64,000 nucleotides of DNA, taken from Thermatribacter velox. GTDB taxonomy: Bacteria > Atribacterota > Atribacteria > Atribacterales > Thermatribacteraceae. Below, piece by piece: positions 34,365 through 43,425 of this stretch (position 1 is the first letter of the stretch; every line of letters begins with the position of its first letter). A program made the position numbers and the translations under genes. The DNA is taken from NCBI RefSeq assembly GCF_038396615.1, contig NZ_CP121689.1, forward strand, positions 372,001 to 436,000. Reading direction: 5' to 3'. A model generated the notes under the pieces. The model worked only from the letters and a program-made list of their open reading frames with translations, searched no databases and was not told the DNA's origin.

Positions 34365-36576
34365 AAAAAAGGATTGCAGTGTACATTTTTGGGAAGCGCT
34401 TCTTCTGACCGGATTGTGCTTCTGGATATTTGTTTTGGGGAGTATCGTGTTTTTGTGGATGGTACTCCCCCTGCCTCTTGAGAAAATCAAGAATCTGGAA
34501 ACCTCAGCCGTAGTCCTGGATCGAAGGGGAGAATGGCTGTGTACTTTCCTGTCTCCACAGGAAGAATACGTTTTCCCCGTGTCTCTGGAGGCAATGGGGA
34601 AATGGCTTCCCCTTGTGGCTCTGGAGCTTGAAGACCGCCGTTTTTTCATGCATCGAGGTGTTGATTTCCCAGCTCTACTCCGGGAATTTCTGAATTTTCT
34701 GGTTCATGGCAGGAACACATCAGGTGCTTCCACCGTAACTTCCCAGCTAATTCGCCTGGTTGAGCCCCGGCCTCGCAATATCTGGAGTAAATTTTTGGAG
34801 TTTGTACTTGCTTTAAAGCTGGAAAGCGTGATGAGCAAAGAAGAAATTTTGGAAGCTTATCTCAACTGGGTTCCAGTAGGTGGTAACCTGCGAGGCGTGG
34901 AAGCGGGAGGTCGCTACTATTTTGGTAAAGCAGCCCGAGAACTTTCTCTTTCTGAAGCCTGTGTTCTGGCAGGGCTTTTCCCAAGGCCTGAAAGATTGCG
35001 TCCTGACTTGCATCTGAGTGAGGCAATTAGAAAGCGTGATCGGGTGTTGCGGACTCTTTATCAAAGAGGGGTCATTACAGCGGAGGAATATCGCGGTGCT
35101 CTTTCTGAAATGGTATCTGGTAGGACCCATCCTTTTCCCCAACTTGCGTATCATGCCAGTTTGTGGTTGAGGGAACTCGTGGAAGAGCAGATTATCCAGA
35201 GCACCATTGATGGTCGATTGCAGGAGTGGATAGAGCGTGTAACTTCGAATTATCTGCTCTCTTTTGATAGCCAGATTACTCTGGCCTGTGTGCTTGTGGA
35301 CAACCGTAATGCCGAAATACTGGCTTACCTGGGCAATGCTCGCTGGAAAGAAAAAACACCGGGGGGATGGGTGGATTGTGCCCGAGCTTTACGTTCTCCT
35401 GGTTCGGCTCTGAAGCCTTTTGCCTACCTTCTTGCTTTTGAGCGTGGGTTGCTGGTCCCTTCCTCGCTTCTTTCGGATGTTCCTTGGGGTTTTTCTGGTA
35501 ATACTCCGCGTAATTTTGACGACAAATTTCGTGGTCCGGTAACCGTTCGAGAAGCGCTTGCTGCTTCTCTGAACGTTCCGGCGGTGCGATTGGGAAGAAA
35601 GCTGGGTTATGATTCTCTGCTTTCTTATCTTCGAGAAGCGGGCTTTTCTCATTTGACGGGTGATCCCCGCTTTTATGGAGATGCTTTGCTTCTTGGGGGG
35701 TGTGAGGTTAGTCCCCTGGAGATGGCTCAGGGGTATCTGGTTTTGGCCACTCTGGGTAAGTGGCGACCTCTTCAGATTTTAAAAGGAACCAGAAGTGTTC
35801 CTCTCTGGAAGAATTTGGCCACAGAAGAAGCTTCTTTCCTGGTTGCTGATATTCTCGCTGAAAGGATTCGTGAGGAAGGAAGTAGCCAAGGGGGTGACAG
35901 CCTTCTTTTTGCCTTTAAGACCGGTACTTCTTCGGGCTTACGTGATGCCTGGACCATCTGTTATCACCCTCGATACACGCTGGTGGTCTGGATGGGAGAC
36001 CCACGGGGGCGCAGCCATATGGAACTGGTGGGTATTCGTGCTGCTTTTCCAATTGCTCGCAGGATTATGGCCTATCTTTTGAAGGGGAGCGGGGAATTTT
36101 ACACTCCTCCTCTCGGGATTGTCTTTAGGGAGGTATGCCCGGTTTCTGGCAAGTTAAGTACCGAGCGATGCCCGGGTTCGGTGCTTGCGCCCTTCATCAA
36201 GGATGTCTCACCACTTGAGAAGTGCGATGTACATTCAGGACTTACTGCCGATACTGCCGATTTTGACTTTTCTCTGCAGGGTGTGTGGTATCCGCAAGCA
36301 GTCAGTATCGTTTCTCCTATAAGGGGCAAAAAGTATTTATTATCCAACCCGCAGGGAGTGGTGCAGATTCCTCTTTCTTTCGAGGGAGAAGAGGATGTTT
36401 TCTGGTTTGTGGATGGAGACTTTGCAGGCAGGGCACGACCCAGAGAGACCCTTTTTGTGGAACTTGGAAAGGGCGAACATCGAGTATCACTTTGTTCTCA
36501 GAAAGGGATGATAGAGGAAGTGCTTTTTGAGATAGGTCCTCCCGGGAAGGAGGTGGCTGGCGGGGAAATGTTATAA
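34348..36576 (+). CDS. pbpC: Penicillin-binding protein 1C
   Basis: A 742-residue bifunctional peptidoglycan synthase. After a membrane helix (LTGLCFWIFVLGSIVFLWMVL, about 15-36) comes a GT51 glycosyltransferase with E95 in LELEDRRFFMHRGVD and further motifs TVTSQLIRL and SKEEILEAYLNWVPVGGNLRGVEAG. The transpeptidase follows with S353-A-L-K (RSPGSALKPF), SLN and KTG at 524 (FKTGTSSGLRDAW). The C-terminal BiPBP_C-like beta domain begins near residue 650 (YPQAVSIVSPIRGKKYLL). Order and length match PBP1C. It overlaps the alpha-2-macroglobulin gene; start TTG 34348 (TTG 34351 also possible) follows AGGAGGAGGG. Confidence 0.95.
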   Translation: MLLPNRKKDCSVHFWEALLLTGLCFWIFVLGSIVFLWMVLPLPLEKIKNLETSAVVLDRRGEWLCTFLSPQEEYVFPVSLEAMGKWLPLVALELEDRRFFMHRGVDFPALLREFLNFLVHGRNTSGASTVTSQLIRLVEPRPRNIWSKFLEFVLALKLESVMSKEEILEAYLNWVPVGGNLRGVEAGGRYYFGKAARELSLSEACVLAGLFPRPERLRPDLHLSEAIRKRDRVLRTLYQRGVITAEEYRGALSEMVSGRTHPFPQLAYHASLWLRELVEEQIIQSTIDGRLQEWIERVTSNYLLSFDSQITLACVLVDNRNAEILAYLGNARWKEKTPGGWVDCARALRSPGSALKPFAYLLAFERGLLVPSSLLSDVPWGFSGNTPRNFDDKFRGPVTVREALAASLNVPAVRLGRKLGYDSLLSYLREAGFSHLTGDPRFYGDALLLGGCEVSPLEMAQGYLVLATLGKWRPLQILKGTRSVPLWKNLATEEASFLVADILAERIREEGSSQGGDSLLFAFKTGTSSGLRDAWTICYHPRYTLVVWMGDPRGRSHMELVGIRAAFPIARRIMAYLLKGSGEFYTPPLGIVFREVCPVSGKLSTERCPGSVLAPFIKDVSPLEKCDVHSGLTADTADFDFSLQGVWYPQAVSIVSPIRGKKYLLSNPQGVVQIPLSFEGEEDVFWFVDGDFAGRARPRETLFVELGKGEHRVSLCSQKGMIEEVLFEIGPPGKEVAGGEML

Positions 36577-36614
36577 TTACGGAAAAACATTTTCGACTCT
36601 GGGGTGCTGCACCT

Positions 36615-39600
36615 TTGTTGAAGAAAAGAAAAGTGATTACGCCCTTTTGTAGGCGAGTGTTTTTTGTTCTTTCACCTCTTTTGGTAGTTCTCCTGTGGAT
36701 TGCATTTTTCCTGCTGGATAGATCGAATCCTGTTGTTCTTGCTCTATTTTTTCTAATTATGGGTGGGATATTGGGAGTAACCTTTGCCTTTCTCCTGCAC
36801 TGCCTTTCCAAAAAGGAAGGTTTGTCTTTGCTGGAGAGGAACTTCCTGCTTGATTTTCTGATTGACAACACACCTGACCGTCTCTACGTTAAGGACCTTG
36901 CAGGCCGCTTCCTGTGGGGTAACAAGGCGTTATTGGAATATTTTGGGGTGAAAGACCTAAAAGATGTTGTGGGTAAAACAGACGCTGATTTTTTTGCTCC
37001 GCCCCACTCCAGGAAGACATTCTGTGATGAGCGACGCATCGTTGAGACTGGAAAAGGGCTTTATAACATAGAAGAACAGGAATTCTGGCCTGACGGAAAA
37101 ACCACCTGGGTTTCTACCACTAAAATACCACTCAAAGACTGGCAGGGAAGAATTATTGGGGTGGCGGGGATTTCCCGGGATATAACCAGCCTCAAACAGC
37201 GAGAAGCAGAACTGAAAGAGAAAGAGCGCTTTCTGGAAAGCATTTTTGAGGGGGTACAGGATGGTTTATCGGTCCTGGATAGGGATTTACGGATTTTGAG
37301 AACCAACGCATTTATGAAAAAGCTCCTCGCTTTTGAAAGACCTCTGGAAGGGGAGAAGTGCTTCAGGGTGTATCAGGGAAGGAACAGCCCCTGTGATGAT
37401 TGTCCGGCACTCCAGACTTTTCGGGATGGGAAACCGCACAGGGTTTTGCGTTCGCATGGGGTAGAGGGGCAAAAACGCTGGGTCGAGGTTATCACTTACC
37501 CCTGGTGGAATGCTCAAGGTGAAATGGTGGGTGTCATAGAATATGTGCGAGAGGTTACCGAAAGAGTTGATCTGGAAACCAGCTTGCGAGAAAGCGAGCA
37601 GCAATTTAAAAACCTGGCCGAAGTGGTTCCGGTGGGTGTCCTTATTTATCAGCAAGGACGCTACGTGTATGCCAACTCTCAAGCTACTTTGATAACCGGT
37701 TATGCTAAGGAAGAGCTTTTGGGTATGAGGGCTGACTACCCTGTGCATCCGCAGTTTAAAAAGGAAGTACTCGAGAGGATAAAGGAGCGGGAGCGAGGTA
37801 GGGGAGAGCGCGAGTGGTACGAAATAAAAATAATTCGGAAAGATGGAGTGGAACGCTGGGTGCTGGTTTCCAGCCTGACCTTTGAATACCAGAAGCGTCC
37901 AGCCGGTTTGGTTTCATTGGTGGATATCACTGAAATCAAGGAGAGAGAAGAGCACCTGTTGCGACTTAATACTTTGCTGCGCTTGTTACAAGAAATCAAC
38001 CAGCGTTTTGCCCGTGGGGGCGAGAGAAAAGAGATCTTTGCCTTTGTGAGCACGCTTTTTGGAGAAATAAGCCCCTATGAGGGTGGATGGATATTTCTGG
38101 TTGATGAGAAAGAACCTTTCTTTTTTTCCTGGGGTTGCATTGATGAAGAGAGCGTAAAGAGGTCTTTATTTTCCGAGGAGCTTAGAAAGAAGTTTTCTCA
38201 GTTGTACTCTATTGAAACCCTGGTGGGTGCAGCGGGCAGGGATTGCCTTGGGTTCCCGATTATTTTTGAAGAAAAAGTTTATGGATTGCTGGTTATTGTA
38301 CCTGGTGAAGCAAAGCTTTCTCAGGAAGAAAAAGTGCTTTTGCGAGAAATTGCCGCGGATTTAGGCTTTGCAGTGCGTAATTTTGAGCTTCTTGAAGAAG
38401 AAAGGGTAATACGCAAGGCACTTGAGGAGAGCGAGCGACGCTTTCGAAATTTAGCTGAAGCCTTACCCTTTTCTGTTCTGGTTATATTGAGGGGAAAAGT
38501 GGTTTATTTTAATTCTCAACTTATTAAGCTCATGGGACGTGAGAGGGAAGAATTAGAAGGTATGCCCGTTGAAGGTTTGTTTGGTCGCGATTTTGTGGAG
38601 AAGCTTAAAAGAATAGAGCCTAATTCTGGGTCACCAAACTTTGAATTTGCTTTCTATGCTCCTCGAGGTGGAATCAGGTGGTTCCTGGTCAGGGTAAATC
38701 CTTTTCCTTTTCTTGGTGAAGAAGCTCTCCTGTGCAGCCTCCTCGATATTACGGAGCGCAAAAGAAGCGAAGAAAAAATTCGTTTTTTGAGTTTTCACGA
38801 TCCACTTACTGGTCTTTACAACCGAGCTTTCTTCGAACAGGAAGTGCGCCGTGTGGATGTTTCGGAGAATCTCCCTCTGAGCGTTATCATGGGAGACCTT
38901 AACGGACTAAAGCTTACCAATGACGCCTTTGGGCACGAGCAAGGAGACAAACTTCTCATTTTGAGTGCTCGCTTGATCAAAGAAGTATGTCCAAAAGAAA
39001 GTGTAGTGGCTCGTTTTGGAGGTGACGAATTTGTGGTTCTTTTGCCTCGTTGTAATCGGGAGCAGGCAAGGACCATTCTTGAAAATATCCGAAAACGCTT
39101 TGAGGAGGAAAGCCGAAAGAACGAACTACCCCTGAGTATTTCGCTGGGTTTTGCTACTAAGAGTACCCCTTCTCAGTCTGTTGAGGAGTGTTTGCGCATT
39201 GCTGAGAACTGGATGTATCAGCGAAAGCTCACAGAGAGTTCAAGTTTCCGCAGTCGTGCTTTGCAAATTCTGGAAGCTACTCTTCGCGAAACCACCTTAG
39301 AGACCGAGGAGCATTCCCAGCGTCTTGCCAGGTGGGCTCTGGTGCTGGGCGAAAGGTTCGGTCTCTCCGAGCACGAGCTCGATATTCTTTCCTTGCTTGC
39401 TCGCTTTCATGATATAGGTAAAATTGCCATACCTCGCCACATATTGCAAAAAGCAGGGCCGCTTACTCCCGCGGAGTGGGCGGTAGTTACCAAGCATCCT
39501 GAAACAGGCTTTCGTATTACTCAGGCTATTCCTGAGCTTGCTCCCATTGCCACTTTAATCCTTGCTCATCACGAATGGTGGAACGGAGAGGGTTATCCCC

Positions 39601-39830
39601 GAGGGCTCAGGGGTGAAGAAATACCGCTCCTTGTGCGGATTGTTGCTGTTTGCGATGCTTTTGATGTAATGATTAATGGACGTCCTTACAAAAAGCCTCT
39701 TTCAGTTGAAGAGGCACTTTTAGAACTCAAGCGCTGTGCGGGAACACAATTTGATCCTAAAGTTGTAGAACTTTTTGTAGAGCTGGCTAAAAAAGATCCT
39801 GCCTTCATACAGGAAATATTGGAACAATAA
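36615..39830 (+). CDS. Multi-PAS/GAF sensor with GGDEF and HD-GYP domains
   Basis: A 1071-residue signal protein. Two membrane helices at about 13-33 and 40-63 are followed by a PAS domain (LIDNTPDRLYVKDLAGRFLWGNKALLEYF), a second PAS with a cysteine cluster (CFRVYQGRNSPCDDCPAL, about residues 250-270), a third PAS (about 325-440), a GAF-like domain (about 450-600) and a fourth PAS (about 610-720). The GGDEF domain has the intact GGDEF at 802-806. The HD-GYP domain has HD at 932-933 and GYP at 993-995 (HHEWWNGEGYPRGL). Both catalytic signatures are intact, so the protein may both make and break cyclic di-GMP under control of its sensors. TTG is the start, with a poor ribosome site. It follows pbpC by 38 bases, so it may be in the same mRNA. 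Confidence 0.93.
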   Translation: MLKKRKVITPFCRRVFFVLSPLLVVLLWIAFFLLDRSNPVVLALFFLIMGGILGVTFAFLLHCLSKKEGLSLLERNFLLDFLIDNTPDRLYVKDLAGRFLWGNKALLEYFGVKDLKDVVGKTDADFFAPPHSRKTFCDERRIVETGKGLYNIEEQEFWPDGKTTWVSTTKIPLKDWQGRIIGVAGISRDITSLKQREAELKEKERFLESIFEGVQDGLSVLDRDLRILRTNAFMKKLLAFERPLEGEKCFRVYQGRNSPCDDCPALQTFRDGKPHRVLRSHGVEGQKRWVEVITYPWWNAQGEMVGVIEYVREVTERVDLETSLRESEQQFKNLAEVVPVGVLIYQQGRYVYANSQATLITGYAKEELLGMRADYPVHPQFKKEVLERIKERERGRGEREWYEIKIIRKDGVERWVLVSSLTFEYQKRPAGLVSLVDITEIKEREEHLLRLNTLLRLLQEINQRFARGGERKEIFAFVSTLFGEISPYEGGWIFLVDEKEPFFFSWGCIDEESVKRSLFSEELRKKFSQLYSIETLVGAAGRDCLGFPIIFEEKVYGLLVIVPGEAKLSQEEKVLLREIAADLGFAVRNFELLEEERVIRKALEESERRFRNLAEALPFSVLVILRGKVVYFNSQLIKLMGREREELEGMPVEGLFGRDFVEKLKRIEPNSGSPNFEFAFYAPRGGIRWFLVRVNPFPFLGEEALLCSLLDITERKRSEEKIRFLSFHDPLTGLYNRAFFEQEVRRVDVSENLPLSVIMGDLNGLKLTNDAFGHEQGDKLLILSARLIKEVCPKESVVARFGGDEFVVLLPRCNREQARTILENIRKRFEEESRKNELPLSISLGFATKSTPSQSVEECLRIAENWMYQRKLTESSSFRSRALQILEATLRETTLETEEHSQRLARWALVLGERFGLSEHELDILSLLARFHDIGKIAIPRHILQKAGPLTPAEWAVVTKHPETGFRITQAIPELAPIATLILAHHEWWNGEGYPRGLRGEEIPLLVRIVAVCDAFDVMINGRPYKKPLSVEEALLELKRCAGTQFDPKVVELFVELAKKDPAFIQEILEQ

Positions 39831-39949
39831 ATAGAATAGCTTTATTATCTTTTGGTTCAGGAATTTCCCGATGGGGCCTTCGCTCGAGCGTCTGTATAGT
39901 ATAATTTTCCTATATAATTTGGCTGAGTTTAGTAAGGGAGGAAAGTGAA

Positions 39950-40879
39950 ATGGTAAAAAACGTGGGAAAGGTTCTTTGGTTAGTTTTTCTTTGTGTGCTG
40001 GTGGGAACTCTCATTTCTGCGGCCTGGGCACAGGAGAAGACCATCGCTATGCTCACTCCTTATCTTGCTTCAGTAACCACCAATCAGATGATAAAAGCCT
40101 TTGAAGAAGAAGCCAAAAAGAAAGGATGGAATGTGATAACCATCGACACCAAGGGCGACTTTGCTGCTCTGGCAAGCCGCATGGAAGACATGATTGCTCG
40201 CAAGGTGGATGCAATTGTTCTGGGTATGGCAGACCCGGTCCAGCTGAAAGATCAAATTAAAAAGGCCAACGAAGCCAATATTCCGGTTTTGGGTGGTGAT
40301 GCGGGCTGGATTCCGGGAGTAGCCTGCAATGTGACTTCCAACAATTATGTTATGTCGGCAATGATGACCACCTATCTTTTTAACGCCATCGGTCTTGAGG
40401 GGAATATTGTCGTTTTTACTCATCGCCCTCACCATGGAGTACGCAAGAGAACCAGAATTCTAGAAGCCATTCTTGAGGAGAATCCCAATATAAAGGTGAT
40501 TACTGAGCATCACGTACAGGTTCCAGGACCTATTGAGGATGCTCGTAAGGCCATGGAAAGCATTCTCATTGCTAATCCCCAACCAGGTTCAATTAAAGCG
40601 GTGTGGGCTGCCTGGGATGAGCCTGCTATTGGTGCTACCCAGGCTATTATTGCTGCCGGACGGGAAAAAGAAATAGTGGTAGCTGGTATTGATGGGACCA
40701 GCCAGGCCATAGAACTCATTAAGAAAGGTTCACCACTTATTGCTACTGTCTCACAGGATTTCGTTGCCATGGCGAAAATCCTGGTAGAGCAACTGGAGCG
40801 GATTTTTGCTGGGCAAGCACCGACTTCGATTGAGATTTACGCACCGTCAGAGCTCATTACCAGAGAATCTCTGGAATAG
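39950..40879 (+). CDS. ABC sugar transporter substrate-binding protein (RbsB-like, CUT2)
   Basis: A 309-residue periplasmic binding protein of the Peripla_BP_4 type. It has a signal peptide (MVKNVGKVLWLVFLCVLV, cleavage about AWAQ) and then TIAMLTPYLASVTTNQMIKAFEEEAKKKG, IVLGMADPVQLKDQIKKANEANIPVLGGDAG and VAGIDGTSQAIELIKKGSPLIATVSQD. The fold is the ribose/xylose/inositol class, so the substrate is probably a monosaccharide or polyol. An AGGGAGGAAAGTGAAATG ribosome site precedes it. AT-rich TATAAT-like boxes at 39900-39919 may be the promoter. A hairpin follows at 40890-40913. Confidence 0.88.
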   Translation: MVKNVGKVLWLVFLCVLVGTLISAAWAQEKTIAMLTPYLASVTTNQMIKAFEEEAKKKGWNVITIDTKGDFAALASRMEDMIARKVDAIVLGMADPVQLKDQIKKANEANIPVLGGDAGWIPGVACNVTSNNYVMSAMMTTYLFNAIGLEGNIVVFTHRPHHGVRKRTRILEAILEENPNIKVITEHHVQVPGPIEDARKAMESILIANPQPGSIKAVWAAWDEPAIGATQAIIAAGREKEIVVAGIDGTSQAIELIKKGSPLIATVSQDFVAMAKILVEQLERIFAGQAPTSIEIYAPSELITRESLE

Positions 40880-40889
40880 TTTTCCTTTT

Positions 40890-40913
40890 GAGGGCCCTTG
40901 AGCGAGGGTCCTC
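40890..40913 (+). promoter_or_regulatory. Intercistronic hairpin between binding protein and ATPase genes
   Basis: GAGGGCCCT (40890-40898) pairs with AGGGTCCTC (40905-40913) through one G-U pair, with a 6-base loop TGAGCG. It lies between the stop of the RbsB-like gene and the ATG of the ATPase gene. Only CTTTGTG follows, so it is not a full terminator. Confidence 0.7.
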
Positions 40914-40925
40914 CTTTGTGCGGAT

Positions 40926-42455
40926 ATGAGTGTATTGCTGGAGCTACACGAGGTTACCAAGGTTTTTCCAGGTGTCGTGGCACTTGATGCAGTTAGTCTG
41001 GAAGTAAGAGCAGGGGAAATACATGCACTGATAGGGGAAAACGGTGCCGGAAAAAGTACTCTGGTAAAGATTGTAAGTGGTGTACATCCTCCAGATAAGG
41101 GTTTCCTTCGCTGGAGAGGTGAGAAAGTAGTTTTTTCTCATCCTTCTCAGGCTCAAAAGCAAGGCATTTTTGCCATCCACCAGCAGCGCCAGCTGGTGCC
41201 CTTTTTTTCTGGCTATGAAAATCTGTTTGTAGGTCGTGTTTATCCCCGAAAAAAAGGTGTAGTAAGCTGGAGGGAAGTTAAAAGTACTGCAGAAAGTCTC
41301 AAGAAGCAACTGGGCGTGGAAATCGATCTTTCTCTTCCAGCTTCAATGCTCACCCCAGCAGAAGGAACGATGGTCGAGATATTGCGTGCATTGCTGGTGC
41401 GCGCAGCGTTGATTATTCTCGATGAACCAACTGCTGCGCTCTCGGAAAACGAAGTGGGCAAGCTCTTTGAGATTATCAGACAATTGAGAGAACAGGGTAC
41501 ATCTTTCCTGTATGTTTCGCACCGCCTGGAAGAAGTTTTTGCTCTCTGTGATCGAGTCACTATATTGCGCAATGGCCGTTTGGTGAAAACCTTAAGCACT
41601 TCTTGTACCAGTAAGCCCGAACTGGTAGCTATGATGGCTGGAGAAGGAGCTGCAAGCGTTTTCCCTCCTCCTCCTGTTCCACAAAAACAGGAAGTTCTCC
41701 TCTCCCTTCGTCAGCTTTCTACCGAGGACGGGAAAGTTAAGGAAGTTACTCTGGAGCTTTATCGGGGAGAGATTTTTGGACTGTTTGGACTGGTTGGTGC
41801 AGGGAGAACTGAGCTTCTTGAGGCCTTGTATGGATTGAGAAAGCTCGCCCAGGGCGAGGTGTACTTTCAAGGAAATAGATTGGCTGTTCATAGTCCTTAT
41901 GAAGCTATGCGTGCTGGTTTTGCTCTGGTTCCTGAGGACCGTATTCGCAGGGGGGTTATACCTTCTCTTTCGGTACGGGAAAATATAACCTTACCCGTTA
42001 TTAAGCGCTTTCGTTTTTTGCCTTGGCTTCCTGTTCCTGAACGGAGAAAAGAGAAAGATTTCGTGAGTCGGATGATTCATCGTTTGCAAATTAAGGCAGC
42101 AGGAACGGAACAGATGGTAGCCACTTTAAGTGGTGGTAATCAGCAAAAAGTGGTTCTTGCTAAATGGATTGCTCGTGGAGCACAGGTGTTTCTGTGTGAT
42201 GAGCCGACACAGGGTGTTGATGTTGGTGCGCGACGGGAAATATACGAACTTCTCTATCAGCTGGCTCAAGAAGGAGCAGGAGTTTTACTTGTTTCTTCAG
42301 ACCTTGAAGAGGTGCTCACAATTAGCCATCGAGTGGGGGTCATGGTTGGAGGACATTTAATCAAAGTATTGTCTTGCCAGGAAGCGTCGTCTCGAGATAT
42401 TCTTTCTCTTTGTTATGGTACAGAGAACGGAAAGGGTGAGAGTGGTGCGCAGTAA
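40926..42455 (+). CDS. ABC sugar transporter ATP-binding protein (RbsA-like, CUT2)
   Basis: A 509-residue protein with two fused ABC domains, as in RbsA/MglA. The first domain has Walker A GENGAGKST, Walker B ILDEPTAAL and the H-loop VSHR. The second, from about residue 260, has the expected degenerate Walker A (GLVGAGRTELLE), ABC signature LSGGNQQKVVLAKW and Walker B LCDEPTQGVD. It drives import with the RbsB-like and RbsC-like proteins. It overlaps the permease gene by 14 bases if GTG 42442 is used there. Confidence 0.95.
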   Translation: MSVLLELHEVTKVFPGVVALDAVSLEVRAGEIHALIGENGAGKSTLVKIVSGVHPPDKGFLRWRGEKVVFSHPSQAQKQGIFAIHQQRQLVPFFSGYENLFVGRVYPRKKGVVSWREVKSTAESLKKQLGVEIDLSLPASMLTPAEGTMVEILRALLVRAALIILDEPTAALSENEVGKLFEIIRQLREQGTSFLYVSHRLEEVFALCDRVTILRNGRLVKTLSTSCTSKPELVAMMAGEGAASVFPPPPVPQKQEVLLSLRQLSTEDGKVKEVTLELYRGEIFGLFGLVGAGRTELLEALYGLRKLAQGEVYFQGNRLAVHSPYEAMRAGFALVPEDRIRRGVIPSLSVRENITLPVIKRFRFLPWLPVPERRKEKDFVSRMIHRLQIKAAGTEQMVATLSGGNQQKVVLAKWIARGAQVFLCDEPTQGVDVGARREIYELLYQLAQEGAGVLLVSSDLEEVLTISHRVGVMVGGHLIKVLSCQEASSRDILSLCYGTENGKGESGAQ

Positions 42456-43386
42456 ATCCATGTTTCTGTCTTCTTACGGAACGATTATTGCACTTTTTAT
42501 TGTATTTGTTGCCTTTTCTCTTTTGAGTCCAGGTGTTTTTCCTACCCTGCGCAATCTGCTCAACATTACCCGCCAGATTTCGCTGCTTGCCATTATCGCT
42601 ACCGGGGCTACCATCATTATGACGGTGGGTGAATTCGACCTTTCCATTGGTGCTATGGCCAGCTTTGGCGGGGTTTTAGCAACTGGCCTGGTGGTAAGCG
42701 GAATGGCTATTCCTCTGGCCATTTTATTGACGTTGTTTTTTGCTTTTCTTTTCGGCTTGGGCAATGGATATCTGGTAACCCGTTTTGGAGTTTTTTCCTT
42801 TATTGCCACTCTTTCCAGTGGAACTATGCTGAGTGGCCTTACCTTCTGGTACACTGGTGGAGCCACCATTTTTGGGGGTATTCCGGAACCCTTTCTGTGG
42901 TTGGGCCAGGGAATGCTGGGTCCTTTACCTGTTCCTACCTTGCTTATGTTTTTAGTGGTAGCGCTTTTTTGGTTCCTGTTGAGTTATACTGAGTTTGGAC
43001 GCCGGTTGTATGCTATCGGTGGTAACCCGGTAGCAGCAGAACTTTCCGGAGTTCGGGTAGCGCGGGATAAAACTTTTGCTTTTGGGTACACGGCGCTTCT
43101 TGCTGCTTCAGCCGGCGTAATTCTTGCTTCTCGCCTGGGTTCGGCTCATCCTACTGCAGGTGGAAGTTTATTTTTGCCTTCTTATGCGGCAGTCTTCCTT
43201 GGAATGACCACGGTTCGTGGTGGTTTCCCGAATGCTTGGGGCACATTTTTGGGAAGCCTGATGATTGGCATCATCGCTAACGGTTTAACCATTCTTAATG
43301 TTCCTTTCTATCTTCAGGACATCGTTACTGGTGCCATCGTTATTATGGCAGTTGTATTTCAGAGCCTGGGTAAAATCGCTTTGTGA
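42442..43386 (+). CDS. ABC sugar transporter permease (RbsC-like, CUT2)
   Basis: A 314-residue membrane subunit with about eight to ten helices, the BPD_transp_2 family. Typical segments are LLAIIATGATIIMTVGEFDLSIGAMASFGGV, GNGYLVTRFGVFSFIATLSSGTMLSGL and RLYAIGGNPVAAELSGV. The GTG 42442 (or 42445) follows GGAAAGGGTGA; an upstream in-frame ATG at 42415 lies deep in the ATPase gene. The FGGY kinase gene begins 40 bases after the stop. Confidence 0.93.
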   Translation: MVRSKSMFLSSYGTIIALFIVFVAFSLLSPGVFPTLRNLLNITRQISLLAIIATGATIIMTVGEFDLSIGAMASFGGVLATGLVVSGMAIPLAILLTLFFAFLFGLGNGYLVTRFGVFSFIATLSSGTMLSGLTFWYTGGATIFGGIPEPFLWLGQGMLGPLPVPTLLMFLVVALFWFLLSYTEFGRRLYAIGGNPVAAELSGVRVARDKTFAFGYTALLAASAGVILASRLGSAHPTAGGSLFLPSYAAVFLGMTTVRGGFPNAWGTFLGSLMIGIIANGLTILNVPFYLQDIVTGAIVIMAVVFQSLGKIAL

Positions 43387-43425
43387 AAAATTTCTGGGCC
43401 TTTTGGAAGGAAAGCAGGATGCCTG

